From: Gibbula magus
Taxonomy: Eukaryota; Mollusca; Gastropoda; Trochida; Trochidae
Direction of reading: 5' to 3'
Length of the DNA: 64,000 nucleotides
Assembly (NCBI GenBank): GCA_936450465.1
Contig: OW388294.1
Location: 71,396,075-71,460,074, forward strand
The translations under genes and the position numbers were made by a program. The notes under the pieces are model-generated. The model was not told where the DNA came from and made no database searches. It saw nothing but the letters and a program-made list of their open reading frames with translations. Of this stretch, positions 46,336 through 58,840 are shown piece by piece (the first letter of the stretch is position 1; each line of letters opens with the position of its first letter).

Positions 46336-49300
46336 ATGAAGTTGCTACGCTCCCTTCTATTGGTTGCGCTACTCGGCACACTGTTTGTACAAGTTATACG
46401 GTGTGAGGATGTGGATGAGGATGAAGAGGAGGATGATGATGGTGTAGTCGAAGTTGAAGAGGAAGAAGCAGAAACTCCCAGGGAAAAGGTGATCACCTCA
46501 TGTTGATATTAAGGATTGATAAGGATCAGGAGTCAGGATCTCTTCATTGGTTATCAAATATTTGAGACAGGAATCACTTCAAAATTGTGGATATCATAGG
46601 TGTACTACAATCAAGAAAAAGAAAAGGCATCAAACTCATGAAACTATCCTTCTAACTCAACTGACATAGCTTCATCCTACTCTATCAGTATTTTTACCTG
46701 CAATGCTACACAAATTCCCTGCTTATATAAGTAGTTCTTGACATGTAAAACTATAAGTAACCGGTCAAAGTAATGATATTAAATCAAGCAATATTGGTAG
46801 TATCCTGAAGAAGACCAGATGAGCAATCATCACTTTTAACCTTCTTTCCGTTATCAAATCACATTTCATTAGCTGACATTATACAAGTTATAAGTAACAA
46901 TGTGTAACCAACCAGTAAGCATTATGAGTCCAAAGCTTCTCGGACAATTAGGTTTTTTTTAGTAGTCTAATGCATGGGATTTGAAAGTTGTGTCCGCAAG
47001 AAACATAAATTTAGTGTGAATATTCTTTAAATTCAGTAATTAGGAAAAAATTTAATTATGGTGTAGTATGTATCACTGTTATGTCTTGTTGATGATGTTG
47101 TTTAGAACAGTGAAGGGGCGGGATAGCGCAGTGGTTAGTGCGTTCGGCTTAAGATCATGAGATTGAGGTCACGGCAACTTTGTCTGCAGTAGAGAACTGT
47201 ACCAGTCTGATTAAAACTGACGGTATTCCGCGGAAAAAATGTGCAAAAAAGTGCATCTACCGGGATACGAACTCATATCGTTCGGAGATTTCCACGCCAA
47301 ACCGTCTGGAAACAGTCCGTAGACTAGCGTGTTCGAGCGCAATTCAGGTAGCCAATCAAAAGATGCCCAACAAATGCTTTCGATGCGAGAAGTTAGGGGC
47401 AGCTAACTCCAAACAGCTATCCTTTTGTCTATTCCAAATGCTTTCAAAACAGCGACCGTTTAAAAACTATGATGTGATTGGTCAGCTATTTGACTGGGCT
47501 TTTGCTACGCTAAACTGGTTCGAAACACACGCCTATACGGGATGTTCTCAGACCTTGTGGCGAGGAATCTACAGAACCTGTTCGTATCCCGGTAGATATA
47601 ATATTTTGCAATTTTTATTCCTCGGAATAAGGTCGATTTTAATCAGACTGAGAACTGTACTACACGCAGTAAGGTTTAGGTGCAATGCTACACTGAAATT
47701 CAGTGCAGTACCACCCATGGTTCGCTAGTTCCGGGCGCTACTCGCAGGTTTCACCAGAGTGCATAGCCACATGGCTTTGCTGGCTTTCTCCCTGCCATTA
47801 ATAATAGCAGCCGCGATATAAGTGAAATACTCTTGTGGGCGTCGTTAAACCCCAACTCACTCACTCACTAGAACAGTGGAAATCAGTTAAATTTCATTAG
47901 AAAATGTTGTATGATCCTAGTTTGTTTGAAGAGGAAGAAGTATGGTCTTCAAGCTTATTGCTTTTACAAGGGATTCATAATTTATAGTTTCTCGGTCAGG
48001 TTAAAATACATGTTAATTGTTCTTTTCTTTTCTTCTTCAGCCAAAATATACAAAACCAGAAGTGAAAGGACATCACTATTTTGCAGAACCGTTTGATAAT
48101 AAAGAAGAGTCAATGAGAAGGTAAAATAGACATAGTAGCAGTAGACAATTGGATAATTCTTTGATATACTTCTGTTAAACACTATTCTAGAATCTAGAAA
48201 ATATTATATTCATTAGATTTAAATGAACCTTGTTATTTTGTTATTGTGTACACTGTCCATGAACAGATAACAGGATTTCTAGTTTATTACCTTCATTTCG
48301 TAGACATCTTTCAATCATTCAAAAGATTATCATTCTGATTCAGTCATTTATTAGATATTCACAGGCTAGCTCACATGAGTAAATTAGTTGCACAATATGG
48401 AAACTTTATGTAACTGAGTGGGTCAATCCTATTGAAATGCTGAAGTATGCTAGCAAAAGATGTATCTGTAACTGTTGAAGGTTTTTAGAAAAAACACTTT
48501 TGTAATAAATAATAGTTTGAAAAACATAAGATTATGGAAACACACATTTTCGTAAACAAAAATAGATTTAATGTATCTCTTCTATTTCAGATGGATCCAT
48601 TCTCAAGCTAAAAAAGATGGAGTGGAGGAAAATATTGCAAAATATGATGGTAAGTCTAACACCTTGACTCTTTACTGATCAGATTACATCCAATCTATAA
48701 TAAAATAACATTGGACAGTTGAGCTGGGGCAATATACAAACCACAGGGGTTCGAATCGTTATTTGGACAATATTTTCAAAATTCAAAAGCTAGATTTTTG
48801 CAATTTTATACTGTTTATACGGTGTGGTGAGCTTATATTCCATATAATGTTAACTGAGAAAACAGGAATGTGAATAAATAGTATTGGGCCTGATGCTCTC
48901 AGAATGTTGTTTTTAAAGGTTAAGATTAAGAAGTCTTTATGCTTATTCCATAATGTTTTGTTACAGGCAAATGGATGGTTGATGAACCAAAAGAAAATCC
49001 TGTTTTAGGAGATCTTGGACTTATCCTTACAGTAAGTACTGAATCATAAGCTAAGACTTAATGGAATTAATGTACAAAGTACATCATTAAGTAATGAGAG
49101 AATTAAAGTTCTAACTGCTCAATTCAGTAACGGGGAAATGCAGCATGTATTTCTAACATTTGCATTAACATATTAAATGTGATCCATCTTGAGACATATA
49201 TTTTCGAATCTAAATATCAAATCAAAGGCATAGGTCTGTGTAAGTTTCAATTTCATTGAAAATTAATGGTATTGACAAATGTTTCCTTTAGAAATTTAAA

Positions 49301-52300
49301 TGAAATGTACCGGTATTCACTTGTTTATTTTATGTTTCATTTGTATCATTTCTTTGTGTTTGTTTAAAATAATGTGACTCATTCATCTAGATTTTGTAAT
49401 TTTGTTTTAGTCCAAGGCAAAGCACCATGCTATATCCAGCAAGCTAGACAAACCCTTCGAGTTCAAGGACAGACCTATGATTGCACAGTAAGCATGTTTA
49501 AGTTTCACTGTAAAATAAAACTGAAGAAGTGGAACTGAATTAAAGACTGAAAAAGTTAAATATATTTTGATAATAATCAGAAATATTTTGTTCACATCGT
49601 GTTTAGTATTAACATTTACATATACTCAGGCTAAATTTTCATAGACATTATTTTGTAGGTTAAATAGATATAGAAGAAAAGGTTTTAAAAAATAAATTTG
49701 AAGTGCATTTTGTAATGTGAATCTATTCTATTAGTCACTTCTGTTCTTTCTACGACTTTCTTGTAGCAAAGTTTTTCAAAATAATAGAATTTTAGCCTTG
49801 ACAATTTTAAGCTTTTATTGACCAATCTAAAGTATGTGAGGTGATATATGTGAATATCATTATCCCTCTCCTTCAGGTATGAAGTGCGTTTCCAGAATGG
49901 TATCGACTGCGGAGGTGCTTATGTCAAACTATTGTCTCAACAGAAGAACATGGACCTGGTTAGTACTGTGAACATAATGTGTTTGTGTAGAGGTTAATAC
50001 AGCAGCTAGCTCTTCTCAATAATGTTTAAATTGTCATAAGGATCATACAAGGTATTCTGCCACTTGGTGTAAGTTCCATGTTGCTTTATCATCCACCCAT
50101 CTATAGCAACTTCTTCTGCAAGGTATTGTTTGCGGCAGTCTCCATCACTGGCTAATTTAAGCTTGCTGCATTTCGTCTCTGACAGTGTGCTGTATCTAGA
50201 CTTGGCAGTGCAATAAGAAATCAATGAGATTGGCCAGGCTTGAATTAACCAGTGGAGACTGGTGGGGGTATGCCTTGCAGGGCAAGTGGGATTTAATGGG
50301 ACATTTAGTCTCCGTATATTGTCACTCCAAGAGTTTCAGCAATATCAAGTTGTAAGAGAACTTCTTGATTTACGTGCAACGTATTTTGAAAATGAAAATG
50401 GGGTCAATTATTTGAATTGTTTTCAGCTTTGAATTCTGATTCACTTCAGAAATATGTAAATTATCACAGAAAACTGAAAACAATCAATATGAATAATGAT
50501 CTTGAACATGTATACAACCAACACCAGCCATTTTGAAAGTTTATTTCTCCATTTCCCCACAGAAAAGTTTCCAGGACAAGACCCCATACACCATCATGTT
50601 TGGTCCTGACAAGTGCGGTCTCGATCATAAGGTAGCTTACATGTTCCTTACTTTATTTAATGCTGAAAGATTTTCCAGTAGATAATTGCCTTCAATATAA
50701 AGTCTTTTTTAATCCTTTTGATATTTTGTGTCAAACTTGTCATATTATAAGATGATAAATTTTCATGAATCATAAGGTTTCAACATTTCCGTTATGAGCC
50801 TTATAGTAACTAGTTTTATGTGTTTATTTGAATCTTCTTTTCTCTTTCAGCTTCACTTCATCTTCCGTCATAAAAATCCTAAAACTGGAGAATTTGAGGT
50901 AAGTTATTGTCAGTCACTGTTAACAAACATTCTGTCACATTTTTGCTTTCCCATATTTTTTTTTGGTATTTAAGGCGAAAGTCTACACTTCAACAATTTC
51001 AGTAAGGAATTTAAGATTAAAAGCTTAAAAAACCACATTGTAATGTTTAAGAATGAACAATGATTTCTATGATATGAAAAGGAATGTATTTGTTAGGCCA
51101 TGATTTTATTGATTTATGCCTCTCTTTGCAGGAAAAACATGCCAAGAAACCAACAGGAAATCTTGAAAGTTTCTTCACAGATAAGAAAACTCACTTGTAC
51201 ACTCTAAGTAAGTTGATGAATAGATTTTGATTACCTTGAAATATGTTCAATAATACCGATGCAGGTAATAACAATAGACAATGGAAAGGAAATGTTAGGC
51301 TAGACAAATATATATATATATTTAGGTATTTAGATTACTGCTGGTAGCAGTGTGCAAATATACTAAAGTCTTACATGGCTTGTGGTTAGAAAAATTACCA
51401 ACCATTTCTCAAAATGTGCTAGGACCATCAATGTTTAAACAGTCAGTTTATCAGAAATCTAACAAACCAGATTGGCTTGCTGGCAAATTTATGCAACTGG
51501 TTGCTAAGAAACTAAGCTGCACCTGGCTGGCAGGCAGGTAGCTATTTTTAACACGTACTACTAGAATATTCCACCAATTTCTATAAATATAAATATATGA
51601 AAAGGATTTGTGTCACCCACTTCATATTTAGTATATATGTTCTTGCATATACTGGTATTATTATTATTTTGTAATCTTTTCAGTCGTGAACCCTGACAAC
51701 AGCTTTGAGTTTTTGATCGACAACACCGTCATCAACCACGGAAACCTTCTCGAAGACTTCAGGTAACTTAATTTATAACATATATTTGTTGGCTGATTAC
51801 ATACACATTTACTTTGCATTTGGCAATTTAAAGTGGACAGCTTCTGAAAACATTGAATAATCAGAAAGAATTTTCCTGCGACTACTTATATCATAAAAAT
51901 CTAATATTTTTACATCTTGACAATTTGATACTAACTTCCATGTTAAGAGCCCTGTGCCCTGTAGGTTACTATGCTATTGAAGCCAAGGGCAGATAACTCT
52001 AATCTCATCACTACTGTTACCAGTACAACTACTAAGCTTTGTTATATAATACTTTAGTCAATACCTCACATTAGTGTGGTGTCTATTAATGTGACCATAG
52101 TACAATAAATGCTTTCTGATAAATAGATAAAAGTATTGTCCTAATCAGTAAATATCTCTTCTCAATATTGAATGACTTGTTTTCAGCCCACCAGTAAACC
52201 CCCCTAAAGAAATCGAAGATGCCAAAGACAAGAAACCATCTGACTGGGACGAGAGGGAAAAGTGAGTTGCATTGGCTTGTATATTGTACATGTAGAAAAA

Positions 52301-55300
52301 TAAATAGTTTCGAATATTTTTTTAAACTTAATCTAGTTTCAAGTCTTTTAAAAATTTACACTTTGAATCTAAAACCCATTGAAAGTGAGAAAATACCTGA
52401 GAATTTATGAAGAGACTTAAGCTGAAACCTTAGTTTATCTATTTCTGAGTCATTTTATTTCATTAAAAAAAGATGCTTGTTTCTATTGTTTGTGATGCTT
52501 GACAGATAATTTGTTAAAATTTATTCCTCAGAATCCCAGACCCCGATGCAACTAAACCTGATGACTGGTAAGAAACGAAAAAAATTCAATTATTGTCAAA
52601 CGAGTAAAATCTGAAATAATAACGCATGAAATTGTTATTTTTAAAATTTGAAAATTTGAGTTAAATTATTCTTCAGTTGCACACAAGCTTCATCCATACT
52701 ATTTTAAACATTAATGGTGTTCAACTATCTTTACACATCCCAAATCGCTCACGGATTATTATTTCGCTCCTCCTTCTCTTCAATATCCATACTGTGATAC
52801 AAGATGTTCTTTGTGCAGGGACGAGACTGAGCCAGAAATGATCCCCGACCCGAACGCTGTGAAACCCGACGGTTGGCTGGACGATGAGCCTCAACTTGTA
52901 CCTGACCCATCTGCGGACAAACCTGCAGACTGGTGAGTTGTCATTGCACTAATGCATTAAACATATGCAGGCACATAGACAATTGATTCCTGGGATGCAT
53001 CTTGCTTATGTTTAAAACATTGAATTCTGATGTCACTTTGTCAGCTAAATCTTTAGGCAAAACTCAGAACTCTGCTATTAGATAAAACAAACCGTTCTGG
53101 TGATAGCCTTAGCCCTTTGTTTCTTCTCACATAAATGCTTTAAAAAGTTTTACAATAGTTTGTGTAGGTTCCTTAGTCGGTAGAGGTTTTAGATGAGGTA
53201 ACTATCCACCTAAATGTAATGAAATCTGTAGAATACAGGTTTCATATTTTCATAGTTTATTAAGATAGCAGTAAGCTAATGTTGATGAAAGTTACACCCT
53301 GAAATCTGGATTCTTGGGATCTACAGAGCCAGTTACTCTATATCTTTGTGTATATTCATGCATTCATTTGGACAAATTTCTCGAATGTTACCATCAAATT
53401 TGTAAATCTTTCAGGGATGATGATATGGATGGTGAATGGGAGGCTCCTCTTGTTGGTAAGTTTGTGTTGAATATTCTTTTAGTCATTATTTCTTTCATTT
53501 TCAAGTGGTAAAAAAAATCATGTCATATCCACGTGATATTTATGACATACTAACACAGAATTATAATGATGGCATGTTAACCAGAATAGATTATCTTGGG
53601 TGCAATCTCTGCTGTTTAAAACAAAATCACATTTAAAGAAAGACATATATATTCATTAAGGCGCTGAATTAAGAATCAATTCAAGTTTTCCAGCCAGGGA
53701 TTAGCAAGAGATTTGTTTGTTATGAAGTAAATCATGTCATTGTTACAAGATTGGCTTTGGGGTTCCGAACTGACACTGTTAGTCCCTGTGGCTTATGATT
53801 CACGGTTTTTGGTTAGGTTGTGAGGGGCGGGCGTACTCTCCATGACCATGATTGGTGATTGTTAAAAGTGCAGAGTTCCAAATAACTGCCCACCTGCAAG
53901 CCACTTGCTGGTTTGTTTCTCATGGGGCCAGTTCCAAAGTTGGTCAGCAAGCCTGGCTTGTTGGAATTTTGATAAACCGAGTGTCCAAATATTGCAGGGC
54001 CTGGCACATTCTGAGAAGGGCTGGTAATATTCTTACCAAAATCTCTGCACTGCCAGCAGAGATTTAATGTATTTCGTACACTGTATAAGTGAAGTCATCA
54101 ACTCTTTACAGACAACACTAAGTGCCAGGAGGCGCCCGGATGTGGAGAATGGAAGGCGGACAATATCAAGAACCCGGCGTACAAGGGCAAGTGGTCCGCT
54201 CCCCTCATCGACAACCCCAACTATAAGGTGAGTGAAGCTCTCTAGAACTGGGCCACCTAAGATCTGCTTGATAAACAAATGATTGATTGGTTATCGTTAG
54301 CAAAGGGAATCCAGATGTGACAAGAAGCTAATGGCTTATCCACATTATGACTACATTGGAAGGTAAAATGTTGAACCAAGTTTGAAAACAATTTACTTTT
54401 GTGCTTAGATATAAATTTGTTCATTGTCATGAAAGAAATTGTACAAAAGTAAAGTTACATGTTGATAAATTTTATTTTTTCAAATGAAACCGCGAATGAC
54501 TTGTAAAAGAAGCTATTGAAATAGTTTAGGTAGATTTGAATTCCATTTGAAACTTGTTTTAATAGAATTAAGTGGCGTTTTCCAATGTGAATAATTTGTG
54601 AGATCCATTATTAGTGCTTGCTTTATTGGTAACATCCATCAAACATTTCACTGTACTTCATACTTTGAAATATTTGCGTTTCAGGGAATCTGGAAACCAA
54701 GGATCATCCCAAATCCTGACTTCTTTGAAGATCTGCTTCCATTCAAGATGACGCCCATTGTAAGTAAAAAGTTGGAAAATACTGAAGTGAATGTAGATTT
54801 AAAAACAAAATAGAGCTATATTCTGCATTTGTATTCGTTTGGGAAGTGAACTTTTCAAGCTTCATCAGTGTTAAACAATCTTTTCAGCATCAAAAGGTCA
54901 TGGTGTCTTTTGTACTAAGTTACCAAATCTGTCTAAAAGACAGGTAGCTATTTCTTTTAAACGAGGCACGTCATCAACTTTCATTGGTTTGATAAGTCAA
55001 AAGTAAACTTTTGTAAGGGTGATTTGTGACATAGGCCTACACTTAACCCCCGTTTATTTGTAAACTATAATACTGTAATGTGTTGCTGTAGGGTGCTATT
55101 GGCCTGGAGCTGTGGTCGATGTCTGATGGTATCCTGTTCGACAACTTCCTGCTGACGGACGACAGAAACGTAGCACAATTCTATGCAGAGCAGACCTGGG
55201 TGGTGAAGAGTGCTGAGGAAAGAGCCTCATCATCCTCAGGGGTAAGTGGATCCCAAGTTTAATAGGCAAATCTGTCGCTACATATCTCTGTAAAGTGTCT

Positions 55301-58300
55301 GGCAGGAAACCCTCACTTGCTGTTTTCTATTGGCTGATTTGTTGTCTTTCTCCCTGCCATAATACTCGCAGCCACGATATAAGTGAAATACTCTTGAAGG
55401 CGGTGTTAAACCCCAGCTCACCTCATCTATTGTCTTGTATGAAGTTTGGTGAGGAAAGTGATATACCATAAAACTTCTTCTCGAATTAAGAAATGGTGGA
55501 AATTTAAATTTGGGTTTGTTTTTAAATGACTTCAGTAGGATGGATTAAAAATTTTTTTGAAAGTATCCAAATGATGCCGACAGATTTGCCTCAATATTGC
55601 ATGTGTGTTATAAACTGCTTAAATACTATTGAAATATCATTGAGTTTATTCATATAAAAAGAAAAATGTTAACGCTGAATTTTAAAACAGTATAATTATA
55701 TAGGTATAATGTAAGTATAATAAGTAAAATCTTGTATAAAGTACCTATCTGATTTCAGCGTACTATAGTAGAGGCAATCAAGCAAGCTACAAACGATCGA
55801 CCCTGGCTCTGGGCGGTCTTTATTGTAGTGGTTGTGTTGCCAGTAGTACTCATTGTAGCCTATTGCTGTATCTCCAAGGTAAGACACATGTTGTCACATC
55901 CAGGCTGTATGCATGATTAGGGAGCTCGGCACCCGCCACGGCTAGAGAACTCACACATAGTGTTCGTGAAACAAAGACGTTGTTGTTTGAACTTTAAGGG
56001 GTTCCTTTATAGATGTTCGCTTAAAAGTGAGTAGCTACTTTTAATGTAAGAAGAATTTCAGTTGTAGACAGGGTTTTGACAAACAATTTGAAAATATTTG
56101 GAATTTTATATTGATATATACATATCAAATTTTGATTTGATTGAATAAATAGTCAAGTATGTGTGTATAGGAAATACAAATTTCAAAGAGCCTTTCTCTG
56201 AAAATCTATGCAGTTTTACAGCAGGTCTCTCCTAAACCTTTTCTGGAATACTTTAAAAATTATGTTGTCCAATTATACTACAGCATTTAAGAAAAAGTGC
56301 AATCATATATTTGACAAACTTGTTTCACTGACCCTGTGTGTGAGCTGACGGCCTTGGCGGTGCTGTTTACTGTGCATGTTGTTGTGTTTTGTTCACCTTG
56401 CTATCCACCACACAGGGATTTTGGTCGACGCTTAAGTCGGCGGCGGACGAGCGACAATGGCTCTGGGCGGTTTACATCGTTGTGCTCCTACTCCCAGTTG
56501 TTCTCCTCTCAATTTGTCTCTGTCCCAAATCTGGGCCGGTTAAGGTAATACTTCATTTGAGCTGCTTTTTACCCTGGAACATATTACATACATATCAGTG
56601 AAGCTGCTTTCAAAATGAAATTTTGTCTGTTTTTGTCAAGGGTCGTTTAGTATTATTTCATTGAGCACCTGTTCAATATATTTTTTAAAAAGTGCTAAAA
56701 AAAAAGGTAATATTTTTCCAATCAACTAAAGTTTCAATTTGATGGAATACTTTCAAGGAAAATCAAGCTTTCACATTCTTTTACCTTTAGAATAGAAAAA
56801 GCAAGTTGGAGTTTTCTTATGATGTTCAATTTGATTCAATCCAGATATCAGCATTTAGGGAATATGAAATGAAATGAAATGTAAACAAAAATGAATTAAA
56901 ACATCTTAGAACAGCTTGTATTGATGTTAACGTCTTCCAGTCTTAAACAATTGTCCAGTTGTTGGTTTATAGCTTCACCATTAGTTTTCTTATCTTTTAT
57001 TTGTTCCTTTCAAGTTTTTATTTTTCCCAAATTATATTTGTTTTTGTTCAAATGTTAGATAGTATTCACTGGTAGTTTAGTTTTTCCGGTGATTTTGACC
57101 CCCTTGTTTTCCAGAAAATAAAGCGTTTCATTTTTTTCCCTCACTGCAAAGTGGAATGGATAATTATGTAGTCAACGGCATTCCTACATTATTATATTAG
57201 TCCCTACATCCTGTTTCGTGTAATCATTTATCTTGTGAACTGTAGTACCCAATGTTTTCCAATTTGGTAATAGTTAACATTTGGGATTTTCTTAGACTTC
57301 AGTCATTGTTTTTATTTGTTCAAAATGCAATGTAAGAAACCCAATTTATAAAAACTAGATAATGTTTATTAATTGATTCATCTTTAGTGAGAGAGGACAT
57401 TGCTGTCCTCATTGCCGACATTTTATAGCTTTTACCATCCTAATAATTAATAGTAAATTTTTTTGAAAAATTGCATATGATTATGTAATAAATAGAAATG
57501 TTTTTTAAATATTTCACCTGTTCATTGTTATTTTCTGTTAAACGTCATGCATAGTAAATCTTCTTTACTGGTTAAATTTTTTAAATTATTTCACTTTGAA
57601 AAGGCATTGCGTGTTTCAATTCAATAAAAAAATATCTCTAAAACAATGTTTCTAATGCATTGTCTTTTAAAAGATAAGCCAATAACTCAATTTTGCTAAA
57701 ACATGAAATTTTAAATGAATAGGGAGACTCATTTACATATCCAATCTCTCAAATTCTTACACTTGCAGCCTGAAGACATTGACGCTGACACTGACGCTCA
57801 ACGCAAGAAGACGGACGAACCAACCCCAGATGACGAGGAAGGGGATGCAGACTCAAAAAAATCTGAATCAAACAAGGAGTCTGTCGGTCCAGGGGGAGAC
57901 AACTCAGCTAAAGGAAAAACATCAAAATCAGATTTGAATGCTGCAGCAGTGAGTTTCCCTCTTGTACACTTCAAGTGTGATGTCCATAGCTTAACCTTTC
58001 ATCTGACGTCCTGCCATTGTAGTAGTAGTAGTGTAGTTGTATCCGCTATTCTACTATAATACCCAGGGTCCCTGAGTCCTATAACTGTTGTACTTCATCC
58101 TGCTAAACTACAATACTACTACAATGACTGTCATATGGCCATAAGTAACCGGTCAGTGAAAGAACTTGTTTTCGAGCAATATGGACAGTACTGGGATGTG
58201 AAGACTGATCGACATTCAAAATCGCGACATTTCATTGGCTGAAAAAATTACATGCTCTTTATAACTGTGGGTAACCAAACTCCAGCAAAACAGTTATTTG

Positions 58301-58840
58301 CAGTCAAGGAATCAGGGTATAGTAGTAGAGTGGCAGATACAAATACACTGATGATGGTGTTTTTCTGATGTACCTGAGTATTGAAGTAATGTCTTTTGTC
58401 ATTTTGCAGTTGCCCTGTAAAATAATTATTTTTGAATTTTGATAAATAGCAACTCGTTGAACTTTGAATCGATGCTAGGTTTGTTTATGGGGAATGATGA
58501 CCCTTGTTTACGCATATTTTTGTATTACTTCAGGATGAAGAAGAAGATGAGGAGGAGGATGGTGATGATGAGGAGGATGAAGAAGAAGAAAGCAAGACGT
58601 CAAGCTCACCCAAGTAAGTATATTTTAAACTTAATTTGTAGACTTAACATCATATTTTATAGCGAGGTGTATTCTCAAAATCCTCTCCAACACCAATACT
58701 TTTGACCTGGTGATTGTCTACATCTTAGACTGACACTAAAATTTAAAAACTGTTGATTAACATTTCAAAAATATTTTACTAATGAACCCATTTCTCTCCT
58801 CAGGAAATCTCCAAGACGACGAAGAACTCGCAAAGAATAA
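46336..58840 (+). CDS. CANX: Calnexin, ER membrane lectin chaperone
   Basis: It binds monoglucosylated glycoproteins in the ER. Coding exons are 46336-46488, 48041-48120, 48591-48649, 48967-49031, 49411-49487, 49877-49958, 50563-50631, 50851-50898, 51132-51207, 51684-51762, 52187-52261, 52532-52567, 52819-52932, 53415-53455, 54112-54227, 54685-54759, 55092-55241, then 55759-55878 or 56416-56544, then 57769-57948, 58534-58613 and 58804-58840. The product is 603 or 606 residues (human is about 590). It has a signal peptide ([20 protein letters not shown]), an acidic start, and a lectin domain with [20 protein letters not shown] and [15 protein letters not shown]. The P domain has four motif-1 repeats (KPSDWD, KPDDWD, KPDGWL, KPADWD) and motif-2 repeats to [16 protein letters not shown]. 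The second lectin part is [19 protein letters not shown]. One transmembrane segment, an acidic cytosolic tail and a basic end (RRRRTRKE, probable ER retention) follow. All phases agree. The start exon has its own acceptor (ttctgttgtag, exon from 46329), so a 5'UTR exon lies upstream. Confidence 0.97.
47112..47870 (+). mobile_element. tRNA-derived SINE, split by a MITE
   Basis: The SINE head (ggcgggatagcgcagtggtt then agtgcgttcggctt) starts at 47116 and its tail (gttaaaccccaactcactca) ends at about 47868. The MITE at 47203-47650 interrupts it. The B box is eroded (gagattgaggtcac). The element lies in the first coding intron of calnexin. Confidence 0.85.
47203..47650. mobile_element. Mutator-type MITE inserted in a SINE, perfect 10-bp target duplication
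   Basis: The element starts cagtctgattaaaactgacg and ends tcgattttaatcagactg. It is 448 bp long. The flanks agaactgtac (47193-47202) and agaactgtac (47651-47660) are identical. Removing one copy plus the element restores the SINE sequence seen uninterrupted at 63730. A 9-11-bp target duplication points to the Mutator superfamily. The interior has no transposase. Confidence 0.9.
50117..50285. mobile_element. Foldback MITE copy in calnexin intron 6
   Basis: The block gcaaggtattgtttgcggca then gtctccatcactggctaatt and taagcttgc is mirrored by ggcttgaattaaccagtgga then gactggtgggggtatgcctt and gcag. It belongs to the same family as 1748-2118. Confidence 0.75.
55345..55430 (+). mobile_element. 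SINE 3' end fragment in calnexin intron 17
   Basis: The segment tttctccctgccataatact then cgcagccacgatataagtga, aatactcttgaaggcggtgt and taaaccccagctcacctcat matches the 3' part of the SINE at 63664. The tRNA-like head is absent. Confidence 0.8.
55759..55878 (+). CDS. CANX: Calnexin transmembrane exon, version a
   Basis: The acceptor is ctgatttcag and the donor is TCCAAG/GTAAGAC. The exon is phase 0 at both ends, 40 residues long. It reads [15 protein letters not shown], then [20 protein letters not shown] and CCISK. The helix is followed by Cys-Cys, the position where vertebrate calnexin is palmitoylated. It can replace or precede exon b without a frame change. Confidence 0.9.
56416..56544 (+). 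CDS. CANX: Calnexin transmembrane exon, version b
   Basis: The acceptor is accacacag and the donor is GTTAAG/GTAATA. The exon is phase 0 at both ends, 43 residues long. It reads [14 protein letters not shown], then [20 protein letters not shown] and [22 protein letters not shown] is shared with version a, as is a 14-nt block (tggctctgggcggt). The juxtamembrane Cys pair is C-L-C instead of C-C. It is GC-richer than version a. Confidence 0.9.

Noticed and set aside
47180..47728. 182-residue open frame
   Set aside because: It spans the SINE and the MITE inserted in it, crossing both element borders. It has no protein-family resemblance.
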